DNA of 25,663 bases from Planctomycetota bacterium. GTDB lineage: Bacteria; Planctomycetota; Phycisphaerae; UBA1845. The translations under genes and the position numbers were made by a program. The first letter of the stretch is position 1. Each line of letters starts with the position of its first letter. The notes below the pieces were generated by a model. The model was not told where the DNA came from. It searched no databases and was given only the letters and a program-made list of their open reading frames with translations. The stretch spans positions 1-25,663 of the forward strand of contig JAJRSP010000168.1 of NCBI GenBank assembly GCA_024278775.1, read 5' to 3'. This document shows, in pieces, positions 15,441 to 23,992 of the stretch.

Positions 15441-15782
15441 ATGTTCCAGCGTACCACATGCCCGCGGTGTGACTCCTCCGAGAACCACGTCGTACTCCGC
15501 GACGCGCGCAACTGGGTCAGAATCGTTCTTGAACTCATCATCTTGCTTCTGAGCATCGGTTCGAGGTTGGCTTCCCGTTCTGAGGGGCTCGCGTTGCACC
15601 GACAATGCTGCGATTGCGGTGAGAGATTCCTCGGTGGCCGAACGCTCCCTCGCAACCTCGATGAGTGCCGTTTGTGTGGCTACAATCTCACCGGCAATGT
15701 GTCAGGTCGATGCCCCGAGTGTGGCTGGAAACTCACTCGACGCTATCGGGTTCATCGAAAAAAGATCGACGGGTTCCCCTGA
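15441..15782 (+). CDS. Small membrane protein with two zinc ribbons
   Basis: The product is 113 residues. Cys7/Cys10 (CPRC) probably pair with the CCDC at 56-59. A hydrophobic helix (about 27-40, VRIVLELIILLLSIG) lies between these two halves. A second ribbon at 76-94 reads CRLCGYNLTG...CPECGW, a pattern recurrent in planctomycete membrane proteins. The function is unknown. ATG 15441 is chosen because the zinc-ribbon protein begins there; an upstream in-frame extension has no ribosome-binding site. The gene starts 93 bases after tRNA-Arg and is followed by the GT-C gene after about 160 bases that hold nothing recognisable. Confidence 0.7.
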   Translation: MFQRTTCPRCDSSENHVVLRDARNWVRIVLELIILLLSIGSRLASRSEGLALHRQCCDCGERFLGGRTLPRNLDECRLCGYNLTGNVSGRCPECGWKLTRRYRVHRKKIDGFP

Positions 15783-15941
15783 ACCTGTCGAATCAGACAA
15801 GCGTAGAACTCGACACTGCGCATCATACTACCCCGGCGTACGGCCGTGTGTTCCGCCAGCGCAAGAGGTTGGGCCAACTAACAGCGAGGGGTTCTTGGTA
15901 CGCACCGAAAACCGACCGACGCACGCAACACGAAAGTCGAA

Positions 15942-17924
15942 ATGACGCAAGAAACATCCAGGCGAGCTACGGTCTTCACGTTGGTCGCGCTTGGCGTGCT
16001 TTTCGTTGCGCTATCGGTATTCGGTATCGCCTGGGGGTTGCCAAGCCGCGACATCGACCACGATCTCTTCGCACATGGCGAACCCTGGTCCGGCGAAAAA
16101 ATCTATCGACTGGCCCATGCTGCCGAAAAGTTCGACAAGGCGCGCGGGGCCGACGTGGATGCCGATCCGCTCGACAGAACCCCGGGCCGCAAAGACTCGG
16201 GCGGTCCCATCCTGTTGACCGGGTCCGAGGAAGACCGTGCCAAGATCTATCTGCGGTATCGGCTCTACACCTACCAGCCGGATGAGATGATTACCATGAT
16301 GGCGCTGGCGGGCATGAGCCCGGGCCGCTTTGACTTTGACCCGCGGCTCTACCAGTACGGTGGGCTGTTCATTTACCCCGTCGGCGTTTTACTCAAGCTC
16401 TGCGACGTGCTCGGGTTGATCGACGTGCGAAGCGACGTCGTGTACTACCTCGACCACCCGGAAGAGTTTGGCAAGTTCTACATCGTCGCACGAGCTTACG
16501 CGGCGGCCTGGGGAGTGCTCGGCATGTTCATCGTCTTCGCCGTAACCAGGCGGCTGGCGGCGGACGGTGCGGCTGCGTCAATCGGTGTTGGGGCGGGGCT
16601 CATTGCAGCGCTGCTCTTTACCCTCATGCCGGTGGTGGTCTGCATGGCGCACGAGGGTAAACCGCACTTGCCCGGTGCCGTGCTCATGCTCGCTGCGGTG
16701 TGGTTTGCCATGCGGCACCTAGACCGCCGCCGCCGCGCGCGATCGAACGGAGTTGGCGGGTGCCCCACTCTTCGTGTCACTCCGATCACGTCCGACCAGT
16801 CCGTGCCCCACGCTTCGGGGGTACCCGAAGAATGGGGCAGACTCCGAAACGGTCTTTCACCCGGCCCCGGTAGTGATTGGCTACTGATGTGCCTCTGCTG
16901 CGGGGCGGCGTTGGGTATGGTGCTTTCATCGGGTCCGATCTTCGTGCTCATCCCGCTTGTGGCGTGGCTCTCTCGCGGTTCGGACGGGGAAATGACTGTT
17001 CCGGTTGGTGGTGCAGGCCGACTCAAATGTTTCGCGGCTCAAACCACGGCCGGTCTGTGTGTCGCCGCCACCACGTATCTTGTTTCCAATCCCTACGTGG
17101 CGATCAACGGGTTATTTCACCGAGACGTGCTGCGTAGCAACCTCGGCAACTCAATCGCCATGTACCAGATCGACCGCGTCGGGGATGGATTGTGGCGTGT
17201 GCTCGAGCTCATGGTCGAGGGGGTGACGCTGCCCCTCCTGATCCTCGGAGGTATGGCCCTGATCGGTGCGTGGCGTCGTCGGCATGCGGTTGCCTTACCG
17301 TTGCTTGCCACGGCCGGCATTTTCTTTCTCCAGTTTGTGTTGATCGGCGCGGACAAGCCGGGTGAATACGGCCGTTTCGGCATCTTTCCCAACACGGCGT
17401 TAGTGATCGCCGCCGCCTGTCTTCTCGCGAGTGGTTTCCGCCGCCGGCGCATGGTGTCATGTTTCGGAGGGGTCCTCGTGACGATTTGGGCAGGGTTCGG
17501 CGCGTATGGGTATCTGTACAACTTTCGAGCTGACGCCAATCATGAGGGTTCGCGCAGCCGCCTGCACCAACAACTGGATCCGGAAGGAGAAGACGTTCTC
17601 GCTTCTCGGGGGGCGGTGCATACGCAGATCGGTCTAATTGCCGAGCCCGCACCCTATTCTTGTCCTCCGTTGCCTTTTGACTCCGTGCCGGTGTACCTGT
17701 TCGCGAATCGTAGTGCGGCGCTGGAGCGTTGGCGCGAAGAACCGGGCCGTTGGAACTTGCTCTGGACGACCGATACGCCTTACTCCGAAGGGACACGTCC
17801 GAACAAAACGGCATCCGCGCCGGTGGCTACCGCACCCGTCTATATCCCACGTCCGATAGCTCCCGTAACTCCGATCAGTTGGGCCAACAAGCCGATAGAA
17901 ATCCACGAGACGCCTGCGCAGTAG
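15942..17924 (+). CDS. GT-C fold polytopic membrane protein (glycosyltransferase 39-like)
   Basis: The product is 660 residues. A first membrane helix (11-31) is followed by a large extracytoplasmic loop with YTYQPDE (109-115), a position typical of the acidic catalytic residue in GT-C enzymes, then DPRLYQYGGLFIYPVG (133-148). About nine further hydrophobic segments and a soluble C-terminal region (from about 525) follow. Such proteins move sugars from polyprenyl-phosphate donors to lipids or proteins on the outside of the membrane; the acceptor is unknown. Residues 274-299 are encoded by a palindromic DNA repeat and fall in a loop between membrane segments, with the frame kept open. The start ATG 15942 has only a weak GAAAG upstream. 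The prediction of enzyme class is moderate. Confidence 0.7.
   Translation: MTQETSRRATVFTLVALGVLFVALSVFGIAWGLPSRDIDHDLFAHGEPWSGEKIYRLAHAAEKFDKARGADVDADPLDRTPGRKDSGGPILLTGSEEDRAKIYLRYRLYTYQPDEMITMMALAGMSPGRFDFDPRLYQYGGLFIYPVGVLLKLCDVLGLIDVRSDVVYYLDHPEEFGKFYIVARAYAAAWGVLGMFIVFAVTRRLAADGAAASIGVGAGLIAALLFTLMPVVVCMAHEGKPHLPGAVLMLAAVWFAMRHLDRRRRARSNGVGGCPTLRVTPITSDQSVPHASGVPEEWGRLRNGLSPGPGSDWLLMCLCCGAALGMVLSSGPIFVLIPLVAWLSRGSDGEMTVPVGGAGRLKCFAAQTTAGLCVAATTYLVSNPYVAINGLFHRDVLRSNLGNSIAMYQIDRVGDGLWRVLELMVEGVTLPLLILGGMALIGAWRRRHAVALPLLATAGIFFLQFVLIGADKPGEYGRFGIFPNTALVIAAACLLASGFRRRRMVSCFGGVLVTIWAGFGAYGYLYNFRADANHEGSRSRLHQQLDPEGEDVLASRGAVHTQIGLIAEPAPYSCPPLPFDSVPVYLFANRSAALERWREEPGRWNLLWTTDTPYSEGTRPNKTASAPVATAPVYIPRPIAPVTPISWANKPIEIHETPAQ
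16761..16839. repeat. Palindromic repeat element inside the GT-C coding sequence
   Basis: The 79-base segment begins TGCCCCACTCTTCG and ends CGAAGAATGGGGCA, a near-perfect terminal inverted repeat. Its right half (16804-16839) is itself a hairpin, TGCCCCA..CTTCGGG pairing with CCCGAAG..TGGGGCA. This looks like a REP/MITE-type element. It encodes residues with no membrane-protein character (CPTLRVTPITSDQSVPHASG) without breaking the frame. Confidence 0.6.
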
Positions 17925-17931
17925 TCAACGG

Positions 17932-17978
17932 GAGACACACCGATGATGGTGGTGCTTCCACGAGGACGGGTGTGTCTC
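17932..17978 (+). terminator. Hairpin between the GT-C and VOC genes (possible terminator or processing site)
   Basis: The perfect 10-bp stem GAGACACACC (17932-17941)/GGTGTGTCTC (17969-17978) has an inner GTGG/CCAC pairing. No T-run follows, so factor-independent termination is doubtful. It sits 8 bases after the GT-C stop and 17 before the VOC start. Confidence 0.4.
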
Positions 17979-17994
17979 ATTAGGATCACGAACG

Positions 17995-18348
17995 ATGCCG
18001 AATCCACTGTGCCACTTTGAGTTTATGACCATTGATCCGGAGAAGTGTAAGGCGTTCTACGGCTCGGTCTTTGAGTGGGATTTTGACAACGCCACACTGC
18101 CCGGCTATTCGCTGGTCGATGCCGGTCGAGAACCCACCGGCGCCATCTTCCAAAAGCCCGATGCCGCTCCCGGTCCCTGCGCGAATGTCTATTTCCAGGT
18201 GGATGACATCGACGTGACGCTCAAGAAAGCCGAGGAAGCGGGCGGTACCGTGATCGTACCCAACACCGAAATCCCCGGCGTGGGGCACTTCGGCATGTTC
18301 ACAGATCCGGAGGGGATCGCCGTGGGTATCATGCAGCCCACCGGATAG
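17995..18348 (+). CDS. VOC-family (glyoxalase/bleomycin-resistance fold) protein
   Basis: The product is 117 residues, the usual length of a single-domain VOC protein. The N-terminal CHFEFMTIDPEKCKAFYGSVFEWDF and the C-terminal half NVYFQVDDIDVTLKKAEEAGGTVIVP....GHFGMFTDPEGIAVGIM give the paired beta-alpha-beta-beta-beta modules. It is closest to the CFP32/YdhR-like 'VOC family protein' subgroup with FYxxVFxW. Family members are metal-dependent or ligand-binding and diverse, so the substrate cannot be inferred. The ATG at 17995 has AGGA about 10 bases upstream. It converges with the amidohydrolase pair; the 94-base gap holds only short hairpins. Confidence 0.85.
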   Translation: MPNPLCHFEFMTIDPEKCKAFYGSVFEWDFDNATLPGYSLVDAGREPTGAIFQKPDAAPGPCANVYFQVDDIDVTLKKAEEAGGTVIVPNTEIPGVGHFGMFTDPEGIAVGIMQPTG

Positions 18349-18442
18349 TGCGGCACCTGTATCACCATATGGGTGCCAAGCCGAACTTCCGCGTAAGCTC
18401 CCCACGGAATCCGGGTGGATTCTGCCTGCGGCCGGGGTTTGC

Positions 18443-19666
18443 CTACCGTGCCTTATCGCTGACGACCGTACCCTCGATCACCGTACCGGTGCAGTGCGTG
18501 GTATATTCGAACGGGTCGCCGTCATAGAGTGCGACGTCACCATCCTTGCCGATTTCGAGCGAGCCAACTCGCTGGTCGATGCCAAGGATGCGCGCAGCGT
18601 CGATGGTAATAGACGCCAACGCCTCATTGAACGACAGGCCATTCGCGGCCGCCATCGCCGCCTCGAAGAGCACGACGCGCGTCTTGGGCACATAGCTCTC
18701 ATACCCGCTCTGCGAGGCGATACGAATGCCGGCGTGTCGGAGCCTGGCCGCGTTCTCAAACGTCATGTTCTTGAGCTCACCGAAGGCTCGCGTCATCGCC
18801 GGGTGAACGATAACCGGGATGTTAGCCGCCTTGATCTCATTGAGCATGAGATACCCCTCGGCCGCCCCGTCCAGAATCAGCCGGATATCAAACTCCCGGG
18901 CGATGCGCAGCGCGTTGGCGATATCCTGGGCTCGCTGGGCCGTCACCATGAGCGGCACTTCCTTATGGAGCACGCGCCCGAGCGCTTCTAGCTTGAGATC
19001 CCGCGCAGTGGGCTTGTCCGCTTTGGCGTTTTCCCGTTTTTTCAAGTACTCCTGCGCCTTGATAAGCTCGGCGCGGAGCAGGGCCACGAGCTTGCCGCGC
19101 GTACTCGGTGTTTTCCCCTTGCCGTGTTTGAGCGCGCTCGTGCTGAGTGTGGCCGCCACCGTGGCGAAGTCTTTGACGAGCGCCTCGTCGACCGTGTGCC
19201 CCGTGGTCTTCACAATAAAGGTCTGGCCGGAGATAAGCTCACCGGGGGCGTGGCCGGTGTGAATGGTGGTGATGCCGAAGCTGCGCACCCAGTCGATCAG
19301 CGCCTCTCGCGCGTTGTAGGCGTCGAGCGCCCGCAACTCGGGCTGCATCGGGGCCGAGTGCTCGAGCTGGTCCTGGTCGTGCTTTTGATTGTAGATGCCC
19401 GAAAGCCCGACTGTGCTGTGCGCGTCGATCAGGCCGGGGGTGATGACCTCGGCATCGAGAACGCGAAGCCCTTCGGGGATTCTTGTGGTGTCCGCCGGTC
19501 CCACCGCCGTAATCTTACCTGCCTCAATCACGACCACGCCGTTTTCGATCGGCGGACCGGACATCGTGAGGACCGTCTTACCGCGAATCGCAACCTGCGC
19601 CACGGCACCGTCGCTGAGCCAACCGAAGCCGCAGACGAGCGCGGAAAGGATAAGGAGGTTTTTCAT
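18443..19666 (-). CDS. Exported amidohydrolase-like protein lacking metal ligands (probable pseudoenzyme)
   Basis: The product is 407 residues with a signal peptide (MKNLLILSALVCGFGWLSDG). It has the amidohydrolase architecture: N-terminal beta-sandwich (GKTVLTMSGPPIENGVVVIEAGKI), barrel, and C-terminal GSLEIGKDGDVALYDGDPF. It is homologous to the upstream gene over its whole length, but the catalytic residues are changed. HSH becomes HST (83-85), HTHR becomes TAQR (242-245), HHVSEG becomes DGAAEG (266-271) and HTDDW becomes QSGYE (319-323). It is therefore probably inactive as a metal-dependent hydrolase and may act as a partner of the active paralogue. The ATG at 19666 is 11 bases after that gene's stop with no ribosome-binding site, suggesting coupled translation. 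A longer overlapping start is less likely. Confidence 0.8.
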   Translation of the reverse strand: MKNLLILSALVCGFGWLSDGAVAQVAIRGKTVLTMSGPPIENGVVVIEAGKITAVGPADTTRIPEGLRVLDAEVITPGLIDAHSTVGLSGIYNQKHDQDQLEHSAPMQPELRALDAYNAREALIDWVRSFGITTIHTGHAPGELISGQTFIVKTTGHTVDEALVKDFATVAATLSTSALKHGKGKTPSTRGKLVALLRAELIKAQEYLKKRENAKADKPTARDLKLEALGRVLHKEVPLMVTAQRAQDIANALRIAREFDIRLILDGAAEGYLMLNEIKAANIPVIVHPAMTRAFGELKNMTFENAARLRHAGIRIASQSGYESYVPKTRVVLFEAAMAAANGLSFNEALASITIDAARILGIDQRVGSLEIGKDGDVALYDGDPFEYTTHCTGTVIEGTVVSDKAR

Positions 19667-19677
19667 CGTGTTGGTTT

Positions 19678-21000
19678 TCACTGGTTCAACTCTCCATGAT
19701 CGTAGCAGCACATGTAGGGTATGATGTCGCTTCCGGCACCAAACCCGCCCACCGCGTGCAGCCGGTCTTGCGGGTCGCTCCGGTCGAAGACCTTTTTGCC
19801 CTCGACCCAGGTTTCGAGCACCTTGGTGTAGACGCTGAACGGGTCACCGGAGAGCAGGATGAAGTCGGCATCCTTGCCCGGTTCCAGCGAGCCGACGCGA
19901 TCCCCCAGATCAATCATCTCCGCGCCGTGGATGGTGAGTGCTTTGAGTGCGCCCTCGCGTGTCATGCCGGCACGGACGGCCAGCGCCGCGGATCGCATGA
20001 ACAATCGTGAATCGGTGATCCAGTCATCCGTGTGAAACGCCACTTTGACGCCGGCGCGTTCGAGCACGCCGCCGGTTTTGTAGAGCAGGTTGATTGCCTC
20101 CAGCTTGCCGCCGGGACTGTCCACCAGAATGACCGAGCAGGGGATACCTGCGGCCGCGATTTCCTTGGCGACCATCCAACCCTCGCTGACGTGATGAAGC
20201 ACCACACGGAAGCCGAACTCTTTCGCCAAACGCATCACGGTGATGATGTCGTCCTGGCGGTGGGTGTGGTGGTGAACGATGCGCTTGCCGTCCAGCACCT
20301 CGACGAGCGCTTCGAGCCCGATATCACGAGCGGGCATTTTTTCCGGATCGCCGTGAGCCCGGTTGATCTTATCGCGGTATTCTTGCGCTTTGATGTATTT
20401 CGCTCGGACCAGTGCGGCGCTCTTGCCGCGTGTACCCGGGAACGGCTTGTCCCGGATCGAGTTGGTGCCGTTGGCCATCTTGATCCCGCCCATCGGTTGG
20501 CCATCCGCGTCACGATACCAGTCCTCCTCGATCGTGTTTCCGCCGCGCATTTTCAGGTAAATGGTTTGCCCGCTGAGCAGGTGCCCCGAACCAGGCATGA
20601 TGTTGACGGTCGTGATGCCGCCGGCCACCACGCGCCGAAACCCCGAGCTATGAACATTGAGCGAGTCGTAAATACGCACGTCCGGCTGAATCGGCCCCGA
20701 CGCATCGGCCCCACCGAAACCGCCGACATGGCTGTGGGTGTCTACCAGGCCGGGCATGATGGTTTTGTTGGTTGCGTTGATTGTCTCGGCATCGGCCGGA
20801 ATGGTAATCGTGTCCGCCGCGCCGACGGCTACGATCTTGCCGCCCTGCACGATCAACGTACCGTCTTCAATCGGCTCACGCGCGATCGGGATGATGGTCG
20901 CGCCGGTGAACGCGATGGGTGCGTCCTGCGCCTGCGCCGCGCCAACGGCCATGAAAGCAACCAGCACACCCGGCAGCGCGATTCGAGTATCTTTCCGCAC
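19678..21000 (-). CDS. Exported metal-dependent amidohydrolase
   Basis: The product is 440 residues. The signal peptide (IALPGVLVAFMAVGAAQAQ) sends it out of the cytoplasm. The amidohydrolase barrel keeps its metal ligands: HSH at 89-91 (GLVDTHSHVGG), histidines in VHHHTHRQDD (242-250), LHHVSEG (268-274) and the Asp in FHTDDW (322-327). The closing motif GSLEPGKDADFILLSGDPF is typical of imidazolonepropionase/dipeptidase-like members. The reaction (a hydrolytic C-N cleavage of a cyclic amide, dipeptide or similar) cannot be specified. GTG 21000 is chosen because GAGGAGG lies 7 bases upstream. It is the first gene of a two-gene unit with its degenerate paralogue. Confidence 0.87.
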   Translation of the reverse strand: MRKDTRIALPGVLVAFMAVGAAQAQDAPIAFTGATIIPIAREPIEDGTLIVQGGKIVAVGAADTITIPADAETINATNKTIMPGLVDTHSHVGGFGGADASGPIQPDVRIYDSLNVHSSGFRRVVAGGITTVNIMPGSGHLLSGQTIYLKMRGGNTIEEDWYRDADGQPMGGIKMANGTNSIRDKPFPGTRGKSAALVRAKYIKAQEYRDKINRAHGDPEKMPARDIGLEALVEVLDGKRIVHHHTHRQDDIITVMRLAKEFGFRVVLHHVSEGWMVAKEIAAAGIPCSVILVDSPGGKLEAINLLYKTGGVLERAGVKVAFHTDDWITDSRLFMRSAALAVRAGMTREGALKALTIHGAEMIDLGDRVGSLEPGKDADFILLSGDPFSVYTKVLETWVEGKKVFDRSDPQDRLHAVGGFGAGSDIIPYMCCYDHGELNQ

Positions 21001-21176
21001 GAACGTACCTCCTCAAGAGTAATGTCTATGGGGTGAAAAGCATCCGCGTGTCGCGTTCTTTTCCGCTTTCGACCGCCTGTTTGTAACGGTTTTTCTCACT
21101 CGACGCCAGCGTGTCGGCGCAAAGTGAGGGTGGTGAGTGCATAGATCAAGGTGTGGAAAGTTGTACGCCGCGTTCG

Positions 21177-22436
21177 CTAGTCGGTCGACACCTGAAGCGA
21201 TACGACGTCGCCGTTACTCTTGGAATGCATTGCGTTGGCGTCGTAGTCCACGGACCAGGGCTCGCCCTCGATGCGCCAGGTGTGCTCGTCGCGACGCACG
21301 CGCCGATAGAGCGTATCGCGTTCGATCGGTTCGCAGCCGGCTTCGACGATGAGCCGTTTGAGCTTGTCGACACTTAGCTCCTGATGCGTGGTGCCGTCGC
21401 CCTCGCGTTTGGTGATGTCGTAGTAAACGACCGTGCCGTCGATATCGTCCACGCCCCAGTTGAGCGACACCTGCGCGAGCTTGGGCGTCTGCATGATCCA
21501 GAAGGCTTTGATATGCGGGATGTTCGTACACATGAGCCGCGACAATGCGAGCGTTTTCAGATCATCCAGCCCGCTCGGTCCGGGCAGGTCGGCCAGAGCG
21601 CTGCCCTCGGGAATAAACGACAGCGGGATGATCGTGTTAAAGTGGGCCTTGCGCGATCGCAAGCTCTCCGTCTGGTGCTCGCGAAGTTTGATCAGGTGTT
21701 GGATGCGTTCGGCCGGTGCCTCGATATGCCCGTACAGCATGGTCGCGTTGGTGAAGATGCCGAGTTCGTGCGCGACACGATGGACCTCGAACCACTCGGC
21801 CTCACCGACCTTGTTCTTGAATGCCTCATCGTGAACGCGGTCATCGAAAATCTCGGCACCGCCGCCCGGCAAGCTCCCCAGACCGGCGTCACGCAGTTGG
21901 GTCAACACCTCTTCGATGCTCAGCTTGGGTCTGGCGATTCTTGTGAAGTGGATAATTTCGATGGCCGTGAAGGCTTTGATGTGGAGGTGCGGGCACGCCT
22001 CGCGGATGCTTGCGCACATCTCCGTGTAGTAGGAAAACGGCAGCTTGGGGTGCAGACCGCCGACGATGTGTACCTCCGTCGCGCCGCCCGCATAGGCCTG
22101 CGCCGCTCGACGGACCACCTCCGCCAGCGAGAGTTCGTAGCCGCCGTCATCGTGAATCACATCCGCGTCGCGCGGGGTCGCCTCCTTGGGTAGCGGCCGA
22201 TAAAAGCCGCAGAACTTGCACCGCAACACACAGTAGTTGCTGTAGTTGATGTGCCGGTTGATGTTGTAGAAGGCCGCGCGCCCGTGCCACCGCTCGCGAA
22301 CGAGGTTGGCCAGCTCGCCCAGCGTGTGGATGTCCGAAGATTCGTACAGCCGCACGCCCTCCTCCAGGGTTAGCGGCTCATCGGCCTCGATCTTCTTACG
22401 GAGGCTAGAAAACATGTCCACATCCTGAGCGATCAT
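21177..22436 (-). CDS. mqnE: Aminofutalosine synthase MqnE (radical SAM)
   Basis: The product is 419 residues. The radical-SAM cluster motif is CVLRCKFCGFYR (CxxxCxxC), preceded by NINRHINYSNYC as in the MqnE/MqnC/CofH group. GAEIFDDRVHDEAFKNK, followed by WFEVHRVAHELGIFTNATMLYGHIE, is characteristic of MqnE. The enzyme joins the enolpyruvyl side chain of 3-[(1-carboxyvinyl)oxy]benzoate to adenosine-derived carbon, giving aminofutalosine in the futalosine route to menaquinone. Its presence implies this route rather than the classical Men pathway. ATG 22436 is chosen because GGAAG lies 5-6 bases upstream; longer in-frame starts extend into non-conserved sequence. No other mqn gene is in the window. 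Confidence 0.9.
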   Translation of the reverse strand: MIAQDVDMFSSLRKKIEADEPLTLEEGVRLYESSDIHTLGELANLVRERWHGRAAFYNINRHINYSNYCVLRCKFCGFYRPLPKEATPRDADVIHDDGGYELSLAEVVRRAAQAYAGGATEVHIVGGLHPKLPFSYYTEMCASIREACPHLHIKAFTAIEIIHFTRIARPKLSIEEVLTQLRDAGLGSLPGGGAEIFDDRVHDEAFKNKVGEAEWFEVHRVAHELGIFTNATMLYGHIEAPAERIQHLIKLREHQTESLRSRKAHFNTIIPLSFIPEGSALADLPGPSGLDDLKTLALSRLMCTNIPHIKAFWIMQTPKLAQVSLNWGVDDIDGTVVYYDITKREGDGTTHQELSVDKLKRLIVEAGCEPIERDTLYRRVRRDEHTWRIEGEPWSVDYDANAMHSKSNGDVVSLQVSTD

Positions 22437-22594
22437 AGTGCTTCCATCACTTCTCGGGCTTGCTATTGCATGTCGTGTGCTTTGCACGCCGCACGTGGCT
22501 ACCGATCCGGTAGGATTATACGCATAGGGCATACTTTTGCACGCCGCTGGGCTATGGGTCGTTGACGATTGGGTCTATAGCACTACCGAATCGT

Positions 22595-23722
22595 TTAATG
22601 TTCCTTCAACAGGGGCTTGGCCAAGGTGTGGATACGCCGCTGTGCCGTAGACATCGAAAGCCGGCGGAGTTGGGCCGGCGTCTTCCACTTTGCTCCCTCA
22701 CCGTTACCTTTGATCGTGTCGTTTCGGATCGGAGCCACATAGACGTCAAAACGGAGGTCGCGGTGCGTGAGCTTATGCCGCACCGTTCCGGCGTGCTCGT
22801 AGCGGCGCGGCGCGGAAAGCCCCGCTTGCCGGGAGAGCGGGCCGATGAACTTGGCGTCGGGTTGGCTCTCCTTTTTTTCCACCGTGGGGAACTCCCACAG
22901 TCCGGACCAGAGTCCGCCGCGCGGGCGCTGCCGTACGAGAAGCCGCCCCTCGCTCACGAAAAGCACGGTGATCATCTCGATTTGCGGCGTGGTGCGGTTT
23001 TTTCGCCCTCCGTCTCTGACGGGTAACTCCCCGGTCCGGTTGGTTGCGGCGGCCACACAACCGGTGCGTAACGGGCAGGTGGCACAATCCGGCGAGCGCG
23101 GCGTACAGACCGCGGTGCCCAGGTCCATCCACGCCTGATTAAAATCTCCCGGTCGTTTGCGTGGGATGAGTTCTTGTGCCAGTTTGGTAATCGTTGCGCG
23201 ACCGTGCTTCGAGAGGATATCTTCATCGACTCCGAAGAGCCTCGCAACGATACGAGCGACGTTGCCATCGACGGCGGCCCGTGGCTCTCCATAGGCGATG
23301 GAGGCGATAGCGGCGGCGGTGTAATCTCCCAGTCCGGGAAGCTCGCGCAGCTCGGCGGCCGTGGTCGGTATCGCGCGTCTCTCGTCGCGCAAGAGCCGCG
23401 CCGCCCGGTGAAGGAACAGCGCACGCCGATAGTATCCCAGCCCCTCCCAATGCTTCATCACCGTGTCATGCCTGGCGTCGGCGAGCTTTCGGATGGTGGG
23501 AAAACGCCGCAGAAAACTCGTGTAATAATCGCGGACGGTCTCCACGCGCGTTTGCTGAAGCATGACCTCAGCCACCCACTGTGCGTAGGCGTCGGTGTGG
23601 TGTCGCCGCCACGGCAGATCACGCCGGTTCCGGTCGTACCAGTTGAGCAACTGCCGCCGGATGGTGCGTCGCTGATTCGGTGGAATCTGGGCAGGCTCGG
23701 TGCGGGTTTTATGTCCGGTCAT
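22595..23722 (-). CDS. mutY: A/G-specific adenine glycosylase MutY
   Basis: The product is 375 residues, full length. The N-terminal HhH-GPD domain has the catalytic Glu in AEVMLQQTRVETV, the hairpin LPGLGDYTAAAI and the catalytic Asp in AVDGNVARI. The Fe-S cluster loop CTPRSPDCATCPLRTGC is complete (C-x6-C-x2-C-x5-C). The C-terminal Nudix-like domain (from about 245) carries RPRGGLWSGLWEFP and the HKLTHRDL motif used to recognise 8-oxoguanine. It removes adenine mispaired with 8-oxoG. The ATG overlaps the stop of the upstream zinc-ribbon gene (ATGA), so translation is coupled. Confidence 0.95.
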   Translation of the reverse strand: MTGHKTRTEPAQIPPNQRRTIRRQLLNWYDRNRRDLPWRRHHTDAYAQWVAEVMLQQTRVETVRDYYTSFLRRFPTIRKLADARHDTVMKHWEGLGYYRRALFLHRAARLLRDERRAIPTTAAELRELPGLGDYTAAAIASIAYGEPRAAVDGNVARIVARLFGVDEDILSKHGRATITKLAQELIPRKRPGDFNQAWMDLGTAVCTPRSPDCATCPLRTGCVAAATNRTGELPVRDGGRKNRTTPQIEMITVLFVSEGRLLVRQRPRGGLWSGLWEFPTVEKKESQPDAKFIGPLSRQAGLSAPRRYEHAGTVRHKLTHRDLRFDVYVAPIRNDTIKGNGEGAKWKTPAQLRRLSMSTAQRRIHTLAKPLLKEH

Positions 23723-23976
23723 CGGGATTTGTTTTTGACCAGTTTTTCACCGCACTGCGCGCAGTACACCGCGTAGTCCCGGTTGAGTTCCTGACAGCGG
23801 GGGCAGCGGCGTCCCGGTTTGCGTGCGGACGTCGCCCACATGACCACCACGGCCACCACGGCAATGATCGCGATCTCGCGGTTGCTAAGCTGAACCGCCA
23901 GAAGTTGAGACGCCGGAAGAAGATGGTAGGGCCACACCCAGTCGACCTCGTCTGTGGAGAACCGACGCACGGGCAC
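23719..23976 (-). CDS. Small membrane zinc-ribbon protein
   Basis: The product is about 85 residues. A hydrophobic helix (NREIAIIAVVAVVVMWAT, about 33-50) is followed by one zinc ribbon, CPRCQELNRDYAVYCAQCG, and a basic tail. The function is unknown. It overlaps mutY by 4 bases (ATGA). The GTG at 23976 has no ribosome-binding site; it lies 2 bases after the stop of a 26-codon ORF and inside a palindrome, so reinitiation is plausible. A second GTG (23970) could also start it. Confidence 0.6.
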   Translation of the reverse strand: MPVRRFSTDEVDWVWPYHLLPASQLLAVQLSNREIAIIAVVAVVVMWATSARKPGRRCPRCQELNRDYAVYCAQCGEKLVKNKSR

Positions 23977-23992
23977 CGCTACCGTAGCGGTG
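23974..23992. promoter_or_regulatory. 19-bp palindrome at the small-ORF stop / zinc-ribbon start
   Basis: CACCGCTAC (23974-23982) and GTAGCGGTG (23984-23992) are perfect inverted arms around one base. As RNA this gives a 7-bp stem with a 5-base loop that contains the stop codon of the 26-codon ORF, while the GTG of the next gene is in the distal arm. It could be an operator or a translational attenuator. Confidence 0.5.

Noticed and set aside
18443..21000. Amidohydrolases as aminofutalosine deaminase working with MqnE
   Set aside because: Both have signal peptides, one lacks metal ligands, and the deaminase of the futalosine route is cytoplasmic; proximity to mqnE alone is weak and the gap between them is 176 bases.
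20032..21036. 334-codon open frame on the plus strand
   Set aside because: Fully antisense to the metal-dependent amidohydrolase, which has clear motifs and an RBS.
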